From an uncultured Acetatifactor sp. (GTDB lineage: Bacteria > Bacillota > Clostridia > Lachnospirales > Lachnospiraceae), in the NCBI GenBank assembly GCA_910585805.1, contig CAJUFB010000001.1, positions 95,050 through 159,049 on the forward strand: a stretch of DNA of 64,000 nt, given 5' to 3'. Both the position numbers and the translations under genes were made by a program. The notes beneath the pieces were generated by a model. That model was not told where the DNA came from. It did not search any database and was given only the letters and a program-made list of their open reading frames with translations. This document shows, one piece after another, positions 52,547-60,821 of this stretch (the first letter of the stretch is position 1; every line of letters starts with the position of its first letter).

Positions 52547-53472
52547 CCCTCCACATCCTTTCCAAAATGATTCTCCGCAATAAACAGAATTCCGATGATC
52601 ACGATCATCACCAATGACATCAGTATGGCTGCCGCCGACAATGTCTGGTAATCCAGAGATCTGAACTTATTGTTCATGAAATGCTGGAGCGTATATATGG
52701 AGTCATACGGATAATCGCCCGTCAACAGGTAAACTTCCCGGAATATCTTAAAGGAATTGATCAGGGACATGATCGTCACAAACAGCAGGGAAGAAGACAG
52801 ATACCGTATTTTAATATGGAAGAAAGTCTGCAGGGGCGTGGCGCTCTCCAGCCTGGCAACCTCCAGGATATCCTTGGGGATACTGGCCAGGGCTGCCATG
52901 AACAGGATCATGTTATACCCCAGATTCTTCCACAGGAACAGGATAACAACGACTATCAGTCCGTAGTCCGACTTCATCCAGTCAATCCTGCTGCCTCCCA
53001 GCTTGAGCAGTATTTCATTAATGGCGCCGTTGTAATGAAACAGCACCTGCCAGATCAGGACGATGGAAGCCACAGGCACCATCATGGGACTCAGGAAAAA
53101 GGTCCTGAACTGGCTCCGAAACGGCAGCTTCGTCTCCAGCACAATAGCCAGCAGGAGTGAGAGAACCACTGCCAGGGGCACTGCCACCGCCGCAAAGGTA
53201 AAGGTGTTGCGGACTGCCGTCTTGAAGGAGGCATTGCCCAGAATATTCTTGAAATTGTCCAAAAATACAAAATTCGCGCTGATAGGATTGTCTACCAGCG
53301 AATAGTAGATGACCACCAGAAAGGGCAGTATGAAGAATGTCATCACGCCTGCAAAGCTGGGAGCGATGAACGCCCCCGAGCTTATCTTCAATCTGCGTGT
53401 TCTCCGTGTGGTCCTGATATGATTTTCCGCTACAGGCGCCTTCCGGCGCCTTTCTTTCAGCTTTTTACCCAT
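52543..53472 (-). CDS. Carbohydrate-type ABC permease (MalF-like)
   Basis: 309 residues from ATG 53470-53472 (MGKKLKERRRKAPVAEN), six bases after GAGG; two ATG codons just upstream lack that spacing. Six membrane helices. The EAA loop reads EVARLESATPLQTFFHIKIRYL, a diverged version with Arg-Leu-Glu in place of the usual Ile-Asp-Gly, and with no Gly after Glu-Ser-Ala. So the ATPase contact may be atypical. It lies 26 bases after the proximal binding lipoprotein and overlaps the MalG-like gene. Confidence 0.9.
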   Translation of the reverse strand: MGKKLKERRRKAPVAENHIRTTRRTRRLKISSGAFIAPSFAGVMTFFILPFLVVIYYSLVDNPISANFVFLDNFKNILGNASFKTAVRNTFTFAAVAVPLAVVLSLLLAIVLETKLPFRSQFRTFFLSPMMVPVASIVLIWQVLFHYNGAINEILLKLGGSRIDWMKSDYGLIVVVILFLWKNLGYNMILFMAALASIPKDILEVARLESATPLQTFFHIKIRYLSSSLLFVTIMSLINSFKIFREVYLLTGDYPYDSIYTLQHFMNNKFRSLDYQTLSAAAILMSLVMIVIIGILFIAENHFGKDVEG

Positions 53473-53498
53473 TTTCATCCTCATTTCAGATGTATCGC

Positions 53499-55802
53499 TT
53501 ATTTGGTCTCGCCCACGTAGTTGTTGACACGGTTCTGGATAATGCCCGCCACTTCGTCCACGGATTTCTGACCCTTGAAGAAAGCCTCCGCCTCCTCATT
53601 GATGATCTTCGATATCTCATCGTCGCCGTTGTATGAAACCGGCTTCGCCAAATCCATCAGTTCCATCACCTTATCTACCTCCTCCTGGGTAGCCAGGCGG
53701 TAAGTGTAGCTCCATCCATCCTCATATCCCACGGAAGAAACGCCTTCATTGATAATGGCTTCCCCGTTTTCGTCCTTCATGATCTCCCCGTTTTCATCCG
53801 TAACATAATCGGGTGTAACCGCCTCCTCCGCCATCTTCTCCAGTTTGGATTTCAGCGTGGGAAATCCGCTGTAGTAAAGGTTGTTATCCTCTTCAGCCAG
53901 AATGCTCTCCAGGAATTCCCAGGCGCCGTCCTTTTTCTCTGACTTAGTGGTGATGGCATAAGCCTCGCTGGCGGAAAGCGCATGACCGCCGCTGCCGTCA
54001 ACGGTAGGGAAGCCTACACAATTGTAATCACCCTGGAAGATCTCGTTATACATCTGGAGCTGATTGAAATCGTAAATAAAAGCATCGGACAAAAGGACTT
54101 CGCCGTTCTGGATCCTGGCAGGCTCGGAGTCCGCTCCCTGTTCCCAGTTTACCTCGTCGGGGAAGCGGTTCACAAATTCCAGTATATTTTTGAACCCGTC
54201 CGTGTCAAAACTGCATTCTCCCGTCTCCCAGTTAATGAATGCGTCCTCGTTGAACATCATGGCCGTCTGCAGGATCGACAGCTTGGAAACCCGGTCGAAA
54301 AGCTCAGCGTCCGGATGTTCATTTGCCAGAGCGATCAGCTGCTCCAGCGTCCAGCCTCCCTCGCTGCCCACCATGGAAGCGCTGCCGATGACAGTCCGCA
54401 TGCTGAAATAGGAGGGAACGCTCACCAACCTGCCGTCATAGGTATAAGCCTCCAATATGTTCTCCACAAAATCGCCGCGGTTCACCCTGCCGCTCTTTTC
54501 CAGGTACGGGCTTAAGTCCTCCAGCACATCCTTCGCCACCAGCTGGGGAATATTCAAATTGGCCAGATCGATCATATCCGGGCAGTTGTTGCTGGATGTT
54601 ATATCATTGTTCAGATTGGTCAGGGCGTCCGACCATGTATTCTCGGTCCAATTATTATAATCCACATAATCCCTGACGGAGATATGGTACTTGTCGCTGG
54701 CCTTGTTGAACTTCACGGCCCTGGACTGCAGACTGTAGGAGCCTCCCATGGTCGCAACCACGATGGTCTCCTTCTGGGGCACTTCCTCAGCCTTCTTCTT
54801 CGTCAGCAGGGCGATACCGCTGTCATTGTTCTCCCAGTCCTCAATAACGGCAAGGATCCTTCCGTCCTCAAGCTGGCTGAATTTCCGCACATTGTTGCCG
54901 TTGATATCGCTGTCCAGCCAGTCGAACAGATGTTCTTTTTCCTTCTTTGCCAGATCATAACCGTATAGAGCCGTACCGTCAGTCAGCAGAAAATCATACT
55001 CCGTCCCCGCGATAAAACCGTTGTTCCTGGGAACGCCTTCATAGACCTGCCCCAGCTTCTTACCGTCGAAATCGATCTCGCACAGAGTATACGAGCTGGT
55101 ATTGCCGTCGTAATTGCTGTAGCCCATATACATCCTGCCGTCCCTGCCGCAGGCCAGGGAATCGATCCAGATATCCCCGCCGCCGTTCATGGTTACGGTG
55201 CCCTGTCTGTTGCCCTCCGCGTCGAAGAGCCATATCTGGCTGTCGCCGGTGACGTATAGACGTCCCTCTCCGTCCACCGCCAGGGTATCTACATAAGAAT
55301 CCCCCACCAGATCCGACATATCATTGGAAAAGAGCTGTTTGCCTGACCCGTCGAATTTCGTCAGGGACTGTTTGGCCTCACTGTAATCCTCGTTATAGGA
55401 ATACATGACCGCGTACATACTGCCGTCTTCCCCAAAACTGCCTCTGTTAATGCTCTGGTTGCCGCCCTCCTCCAGCCAGGTGATGGGAACAGACGTTATT
55501 TTCCGGTCTGCCAGAGAATATTTACAGATGCTCTGGCTGCTCACACCGGTGGCCTCATCCCAGTCATAGGACAGATAGTAAATATTCTCTCCCACTACCT
55601 GCATATCATAATAATTCACATTCTCCTCATCAATGGTAATGAACTCCGGCACATAGGCCCATTCCTTCGCCTGCGCGGCATCGCCGGAACTCTCCTTGTT
55701 TCCGCAGGCCGCCGACGAAAATGCGGTCACGGCAGCAAGCGTTACCGCCGCTGTCCGCCGGAGTATGGAACTCATTGACTTTTTCTTACATCCTTTTACC
55801 AT
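53499..55802 (-). CDS. Very large ABC solute-binding lipoprotein (propeller-like front domain), proximal copy
   Basis: 767 residues; the first gene of the operon. The signal ends SSAACG. Residues about 45-350 are strand-rich with repeated Gly-Asp/Asp-Gly turns (DGEGRLYVTGDSQIWLFDAEG, CGRDGRMYMGYS, LEDGRILAVIED), as in beta-propellers. Residues about 355-767 form a family 1 solute-binding domain (LNNDITSSNNCPDMIDLANL, SASEAYAITTKSEKKDGAWEFLE). The ending EAFFKGQKSVDEVAGIIQNRV matches the distal copy's ending PYFTGQKSAEEVAKIIQSRA. This establishes paralogy of the two proteins. The front domain could sense, bind a second ligand or dock the HlyD-like adaptor; that is inference. Confidence 0.87.
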   Translation of the reverse strand: MVKGCKKKSMSSILRRTAAVTLAAVTAFSSAACGNKESSGDAAQAKEWAYVPEFITIDEENVNYYDMQVVGENIYYLSYDWDEATGVSSQSICKYSLADRKITSVPITWLEEGGNQSINRGSFGEDGSMYAVMYSYNEDYSEAKQSLTKFDGSGKQLFSNDMSDLVGDSYVDTLAVDGEGRLYVTGDSQIWLFDAEGNRQGTVTMNGGGDIWIDSLACGRDGRMYMGYSNYDGNTSSYTLCEIDFDGKKLGQVYEGVPRNNGFIAGTEYDFLLTDGTALYGYDLAKKEKEHLFDWLDSDINGNNVRKFSQLEDGRILAVIEDWENNDSGIALLTKKKAEEVPQKETIVVATMGGSYSLQSRAVKFNKASDKYHISVRDYVDYNNWTENTWSDALTNLNNDITSSNNCPDMIDLANLNIPQLVAKDVLEDLSPYLEKSGRVNRGDFVENILEAYTYDGRLVSVPSYFSMRTVIGSASMVGSEGGWTLEQLIALANEHPDAELFDRVSKLSILQTAMMFNEDAFINWETGECSFDTDGFKNILEFVNRFPDEVNWEQGADSEPARIQNGEVLLSDAFIYDFNQLQMYNEIFQGDYNCVGFPTVDGSGGHALSASEAYAITTKSEKKDGAWEFLESILAEEDNNLYYSGFPTLKSKLEKMAEEAVTPDYVTDENGEIMKDENGEAIINEGVSSVGYEDGWSYTYRLATQEEVDKVMELMDLAKPVSYNGDDEISKIINEEAEAFFKGQKSVDEVAGIIQNRVNNYVGETK

Positions 55803-56138
55803 TTTATATCACGATCCTTCCTTCCCTTTGTTATACGGCAGGCACTTTCTGCCGTCGGATAAAACTGCCGCATCCCCTGCCTGCTTCCGGATCGGGAAGC
55901 CTCTGCTACCCCAAAATAAAAATACCCAATATGCAGCCTTCAGAATGCCACATATTGAGTATATCACACTATTTCAAAAATGCACCTTAAGATTTTATGA
56001 ATTACAGCAAAATAAAAGCTAAAATTGCAATAATTTTGTAACATGCTTTCGTTTTCGGCGATGTCCGAAGACCTGTTCCTTTTCTGCGCCGCAAATCAGA
56101 GATTTCCACTCTTTTCATTGCAGTGTATCTGTCCCTTC
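55803..56138 (-). promoter_or_regulatory. Leader/regulatory region of the lipoprotein operon
   Basis: 336 bases. On the minus strand there is an inverted repeat CAATATG...CATATTG (plus 55927-55960 area) followed by a T-rich stretch (GGGTATTTTTATTTT), which could be an attenuator or an operator. Nearer the gene GCAGGCA and TGCCTGC form a second stem. Candidate promoter boxes (TTGCAA, 18 bases, TGTAAT) lie further upstream in AT-rich DNA. No gene is seen. Confidence 0.4.
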
Positions 56139-56930
56139 TCACTTGATCCGGATGTAATATTTGCGCAGCTCCCGGATCCGCTTCCTGTGACGCATCATAC
56201 TGGCCAGATGGTTATAGCACCAGAATCCATCCACCAGCAGGTTGTTGGCTTTGCCGATCTTCTGCTTAGTAGTCTTCCCGTAATATTCCCCGCCGCAGAC
56301 ACAGGCCTCCTGTCCCTTCTCTTTCACCAGCCTGATTAAATCCGATTCACAGGTAATCTTCTCACTGAATTCCGTATATCCCATTCCTATGCAGTCTGCC
56401 TTATGGGCATCGCTTCCACCGAAGACAGGCTTTTCGTATGTCTCGGCAATGGATCGCGCCCCCGCATTGCTCTCGGGAGATTCACATGCATTAAAACTCT
56501 CCACAAAATCAAATTCGTCCATCACAGCCATCTGGTTGCGGCGGGTGAGGGTATTCATGATGCTCAGATATTTCTCCCCGCAGGGATGAGCCGGTCCCAG
56601 GATACCGCCGTTTTTATGGACGATATCGATCAGGAACTGCACCGGAAGACCCCGAAGCTCCAGGATCTTCAATTTCACGTTCTCCGGCATGATCACCAGG
56701 ATATGTCCCGCGTCAATGGTGTCGTATTCCACGCCCTTGAGCACCAGAAAGCCGCCGTCCCGGCCCTCTTCCTTCACCTTTTTCCAGGCGCGGTATCCCT
56801 TATAGGAGTCATGGTCACTGACCAGCATTCCGTCAAACCCCTTACTCTTCAGAACGGCCGCAAATTCTTCAATGGGCACTTTGCCGTCCAGAGAACCTTC
56901 CTTTGTATGACAATGCATATCAAATCTCAT
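56139..56930 (-). CDS. PHP-domain metal-dependent phosphoesterase
   Basis: 263 residues. The PHP signature is complete: DMHCHTKEGS (His6, His8), GMLVSDHDSYKGY, GVEYDTIDAGHILVI, GPAHPCG and FGGSDAHKADCIG. The ligands fit a trinuclear metal site as in histidinol phosphatase, YciV-type 3'-5' nucleotidases and the PHP domain of polymerase III. The C-terminus is basic (MMRHRKRIRELRKYYIRIK). It lies 27 bases after the large permease on the same strand. The substrate is not known. Confidence 0.88.
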   Translation of the reverse strand: MRFDMHCHTKEGSLDGKVPIEEFAAVLKSKGFDGMLVSDHDSYKGYRAWKKVKEEGRDGGFLVLKGVEYDTIDAGHILVIMPENVKLKILELRGLPVQFLIDIVHKNGGILGPAHPCGEKYLSIMNTLTRRNQMAVMDEFDFVESFNACESPESNAGARSIAETYEKPVFGGSDAHKADCIGMGYTEFSEKITCESDLIRLVKEKGQEACVCGGEYYGKTTKQKIGKANNLLVDGFWCYNHLASMMRHRKRIRELRKYYIRIK

Positions 56931-56957
56931 TTTCCATGTAATCCTTTCCCTTATCCG

Positions 56958-59900
56958 TCAATCCACACTCTTGAGAGATTCCGTCATACTGATACTCTCC
57001 AGCTTTCCGCCCATAAACAGATTCACCAGTCCCCCGAACGCAAACGTAAGCAGGGCGCTGTACAGGTAACTGACAGGTTTTACATAAATATGGAAAGCAA
57101 TCAGATCAACCCTGATCTCGTTCATCACCAGTCTGTGCAGGAAATATCCCAGCCCCAGCCCCAGCAGCATGCCCAGCCCGGTCAGCATGATATTTTCCCG
57201 GAACACATAAGCCGCCGTCTCCTTTTTGTAAAAACCAAGCACCTTGATGGTGGCAATCTCCCGGACCCTCTCCGTGATATTGATATTCGTCAGATTATAC
57301 AATACAATAAAGGCCAGTCCCGCCGCACACAGAATGACCACCACCACGATAATGTTCAGGCTGGCCATCATATTGCCGATACGCTCCATGGTATCCGCAT
57401 TTATGGTTACACTCAGCACCTCGTCCAGCTTCATCAGCTCCGCGGAAAGACCATGAACCGTAAATCCGTCCTCTGTCTCCTCCTGCCGGACCAGATTCAG
57501 GTAAACCGTTTTGCGTTCCGGCTCTTCTCCCATCTGTTCCCGCCAGGTGTCCTCCGAAATATGGACATAATTATATATATAATTCTCGTAAACTGCGGAG
57601 ATCCTTGCCGTAAATGAATTCATATCTCCATCTCTCAACGTTATCATGTCTCCGATCCCGATATTATAATCCTCCGCAAGTTTATTGGAAATAACTGCCT
57701 CTCCCAAAGCGGGATACGCGATTTTCTCTCCTCTTGTGGTATGCAGGTCCAGAAAAGGCTCCATCTCCGCCTCGGTTCCTGCCACCAGGTAAATGGATTT
57801 GACGCCTCTCTCCGTCACCAGATCCATATTTTTCTCCATGACAAAGGTATATTCTCCCACGCCGGAACCTTTAAGCTCTTCCAGCCTGTCCTGCACCCCT
57901 TCATCCGCCTTTTCGTTCAGGGAGATCCCGATATCATAAGTCTGGATCTCCCGGAACTGCCTGGCGGCTACATCCGCAATGGAATCCATGATGCCGAAAC
58001 CGGTCACCAGCAGCGCCGTACAGCCGCTGATCCCCACCACCATCATAAACAGACGCTTTTTGTACCGGAAAAGATTGCGCAGCGATACCTTCCGCAGAAA
58101 GCTCAGACGCCGCCATACAAAGGGCAGTCTCTCCAGCAGAACCCGCTTTCCCGCCCCTGGTGCCTTTGGCCGCATCAGAACCGCAGCCACCTGAGCCAGC
58201 TCCACCCGACAGGACAGCCAGGTGGTTCCCATGGAGCAAAGCAGGGACACGATCAGGGAAATCACCGCCAGCCTCCAGTCGAATACATAGAAAATCGGAT
58301 CCGCGCTGTACATGATATTGTAACAGAACCATATAACCTCCGGAAAAGCCCAGGTCCCCAGGAAAAAGCCGAAAACACACCCCGTCACCGCCGCCAGCCC
58401 GGAATAGATCATATATTTTGACATAATGGCGGCTTCTCCGTATCCCAGGGCCTTCAGTACACCGATCTGTGTCCTCTGCTCCTCCACCATCCTGTTCATG
58501 GTGGTGATGCATACCAGCGCAGCCACCAAAAAGAAAAAGACCGGAAAGATATTGGCAATTCCTTCTATGATCCTGGAATCGCTCTCAAAGCAGACATAAC
58601 CGGTATTGGTATCCCGGCCCAGCACATAAGTGTCAGGTTCCTCCAGATCCGCCAGCTCCTGCTCCGCATCCGCGATTTCCGCTTCCGCGTCTGCAATCTT
58701 CTCATCGAATTCCTTCCGGGCATCCTCGTATTCCTTCAGACCGTCCGCATATTCCTGCTGCGCGTCCGCAAACTCAGACTCCTTTTCCGCCAGGGTCTCC
58801 TCCGCCTCTGCAAGCTCTTTTCCTGCATCCGCAAGCGCCTTCTCGCCGTCCGCGGCCTCCTGGCGTCCCTCCGCGAGCTCCTGCCGCCCTTCTTCCAGCT
58901 CCTGCTTTCCCTGCAGCAGAGTCTCCCAGCCTTCCGAAAGCTGCCTTGACGCATCCGCAAGCGCCCGGCGCCCTTCTTCCAGCTCCTGCCTTCCCTTCGA
59001 AAAAGTCTCACGGCCTTCCGAAAGAGCCTTCTCCGTCTCCGTTATCTGCTGTAATGCAGAGGCAAGCTGTGCCTCGCCTGCAGCAAGCACCGCTTCCGTC
59101 TCGTCCAGCTCTGCCCCGGCCTCCTCCAACTGCCGTTCGCCTTCGGCAACGGCAGCCATTCTGGCCTCATATTCTTCCGGCGCAAGCATTCCTGCCTCCA
59201 ACGCCGCATCCAACTGCTGCCTATGCCCCTCCAGTTCTGCCCGCCGGGCTTCCAGCTGCTGCCGTCCGCCGGCCAGCTGGTCCTTTCCTGCCTCCAGCTC
59301 TCCTTTCTGCCGCTCCCATTCCGCCCGGCCTTCCGAAAGCTGCCGTTCCCCCTCGGCAAGCTCCGCCTCCTTCTCCGCCATAAGAACCTCCGCATCCGCA
59401 AGCTCCTGCTCCTTCTGCGCGATCACCGCGTCAGCGTCATTCAGCTCCGTCTCATTCTCGGCGATCACTGCCTCCGCATCCGCAAGTTCCTCTTCCTTCT
59501 CCCGGATCAGCGCTTTCGCATCCACAAGCTCCCGCTCCTTCTCCTGCAGAATCCGCTCCCCGTCCGCAAGCTCCTTCCGGGCATCCTTCAAAGCCTGCTC
59601 CCCATCGGCAAGCTCCTTCTTTGCATCCTCCAGCGTACGGGCCGCGTCCGCAAGCTCCTCTTCCCCCTCCGCCTTCTTTTCCTCCAGTTCACCGCGGGCA
59701 TCGGCCAGCTCTTCCTCGGCCTCTTCACGGATGTCATAAAATCTGTGTTCTGCCGCCTCCCGGGTCAGCTCCTCCCAGAGCGCCTCCTTGTCCCCTATAT
59801 AATCACTGTATTCCGTACTGTATAATTCGAAATCCTGTTCGAACTTTACATCTATTTCCGTATAATAATCCACGTCAAACCCGCCGGGCATCAGATAAAG

Positions 59901-60482
59901 ATAACCGTCCAGACGTCCCGTGCCGATGGATGTATTTCCCCTCTCGTACTGCAGATAGAGCGGAGACTGAACAAGCCCCACGATCTCATATTCTCTGTAT
60001 GCGAAATGCTCCAGGTCCTCCTCGTCATTATCTTCGGACAGCCAGACCGTGCTGCCCAAAGCCTCCTCGCCGAACAGAGCCCTGTCAGCCAGACATTCGG
60101 TATCCTTCTCCGGCATCCTGCCCACGGTCAGTTTCAGTGTGTTCACCTGTTCCGTTATGCTGAAGGTCTTCACCGCCCCCTGCCCGCCGTCCGCTCCGCG
60201 GTACAGCACGTCAAAGGAAACCGAGCCCTCCGCCGCCGCAACTTCATCCTGCCCTGCAAGAAACGCTGCCTCCTCCTGCCCGAATCCCACCGTGGAGAGC
60301 AATCGGTAGTCATAGAAGGTATATTTCTCCAGATACTGTTCCACCGTTGCCGTCATTCCGGCCCTGGTCACCTTCAATCCGGCAAAGAATCCAACGCCGA
60401 GGGCGACAATGGCAAAAATAGCCATAAAGCGGCCAAAACTTGATTTAATTTCCCTGAATGTGGATCTTCTGAGTTCCCGCAT
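56958..60482 (-). CDS. FtsX-type ABC permease with giant coiled-coil insert
   Basis: 1174 residues. An N-terminal membrane helix (FMAIFAIVALGVGFFAGLK), an extracytoplasmic domain, then a continuous coiled coil from about 247 to 614, with an exact 14-residue period in its first part (ELADGEQALKDARK and seven more). After this come an FtsX domain (FFFLVAALVCITTMNRMVEEQRTQIGVLKALGYG), a second extracytoplasmic domain and the last FtsX domain (LYNLTNINITERVREIATIKVLGFYKKE). The architecture is a MacB/LolC-like mechanotransmission permease. The coil should project outside the membrane and may span the wall. Its ATPase is encoded just upstream (60820-61524). Confidence 0.9.
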   Translation of the reverse strand: MRELRRSTFREIKSSFGRFMAIFAIVALGVGFFAGLKVTRAGMTATVEQYLEKYTFYDYRLLSTVGFGQEEAAFLAGQDEVAAAEGSVSFDVLYRGADGGQGAVKTFSITEQVNTLKLTVGRMPEKDTECLADRALFGEEALGSTVWLSEDNDEEDLEHFAYREYEIVGLVQSPLYLQYERGNTSIGTGRLDGYLYLMPGGFDVDYYTEIDVKFEQDFELYSTEYSDYIGDKEALWEELTREAAEHRFYDIREEAEEELADARGELEEKKAEGEEELADAARTLEDAKKELADGEQALKDARKELADGERILQEKERELVDAKALIREKEEELADAEAVIAENETELNDADAVIAQKEQELADAEVLMAEKEAELAEGERQLSEGRAEWERQKGELEAGKDQLAGGRQQLEARRAELEGHRQQLDAALEAGMLAPEEYEARMAAVAEGERQLEEAGAELDETEAVLAAGEAQLASALQQITETEKALSEGRETFSKGRQELEEGRRALADASRQLSEGWETLLQGKQELEEGRQELAEGRQEAADGEKALADAGKELAEAEETLAEKESEFADAQQEYADGLKEYEDARKEFDEKIADAEAEIADAEQELADLEEPDTYVLGRDTNTGYVCFESDSRIIEGIANIFPVFFFLVAALVCITTMNRMVEEQRTQIGVLKALGYGEAAIMSKYMIYSGLAAVTGCVFGFFLGTWAFPEVIWFCYNIMYSADPIFYVFDWRLAVISLIVSLLCSMGTTWLSCRVELAQVAAVLMRPKAPGAGKRVLLERLPFVWRRLSFLRKVSLRNLFRYKKRLFMMVVGISGCTALLVTGFGIMDSIADVAARQFREIQTYDIGISLNEKADEGVQDRLEELKGSGVGEYTFVMEKNMDLVTERGVKSIYLVAGTEAEMEPFLDLHTTRGEKIAYPALGEAVISNKLAEDYNIGIGDMITLRDGDMNSFTARISAVYENYIYNYVHISEDTWREQMGEEPERKTVYLNLVRQEETEDGFTVHGLSAELMKLDEVLSVTINADTMERIGNMMASLNIIVVVVILCAAGLAFIVLYNLTNINITERVREIATIKVLGFYKKETAAYVFRENIMLTGLGMLLGLGLGYFLHRLVMNEIRVDLIAFHIYVKPVSYLYSALLTFAFGGLVNLFMGGKLESISMTESLKSVD
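59322..59657. repeat. 42-bp coding repeat in the permease coiled coil (8 units)
   Basis: Units start (minus strand) at 59657, 59615, 59573, 59531, 59489, 59447, 59405 and 59363. Each encodes 14 residues beginning ELAD, ELVD, ELND or ELAE, that is two heptads. Confidence 0.85.
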
Positions 60483-60574
60483 AAGTTTTCCTGATCACCG
60501 CCGTCTTTTATTATACTCGTGAACGCATTTGACTGCCGCTTTCAGATCTGGATTGCCGCGATGCGTTCACTCGT

Positions 60575-60679
60575 TAGGAATTGTCGGAAAATAACTGATA
60601 CAATTTCTTTAAAGAAAAGCCCGGAAATACAAGGGAAACAGCTTTAAACCCGTATCAGTTATTTGTAGACACTTCCTTA
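60575..60679. repeat. Structured dispersed repeat, family I copy B
   Basis: 105 bases bounded by TAGGAATTGTC and GACACTTCCTTA. The inner 13-bp stem AAATAACTGATAC/GTATCAGTTATTT is perfect, and the loop contains AAAAGCCCGGAAATACAA. This is the best-folded copy. It lies in the 337-base gap 60483-60819 between the ATPase and permease genes of one operon. Confidence 0.88.
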
Positions 60680-60711
60680 TACTCTGCAGACGGCAATTAT
60701 TTGCGTTTGTG

Positions 60712-60821
60712 GATATATACTGCATAACGCTGAATACTGCCTAATGTAATCATGCGATTGAACCAGTCAGCGTTATGCAGTCTGGTTTCACGGCAGGTGA
60801 AATCGTTAAGCAGTATATATT
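60712..60821 (+). repeat. Structured repeat, family II copy 2 (three-way-junction architecture)
   Basis: The outer stem is ATATATACTGC (60713-60723) with GCAGTATATAT (60810-60820). The first arm is a perfect 15-bp pair ACTGCATAACGCTGA (60719-60733)/TCAGCGTTATGCAGT (60767-60781). The second arm is TTTCAC/GTGAAA. The layout matches 3058-3168 although the arm sequences differ. Its end abuts the TAA stop of the ATPase gene. Confidence 0.65.

Noticed and set aside
58630..59739. Ser/Ala-rich plus-strand frame opposite the coiled-coil permease
   Set aside because: Reverse reading of the 42-bp periodic coil gives artificial Ser/Ala runs; no ribosome site.
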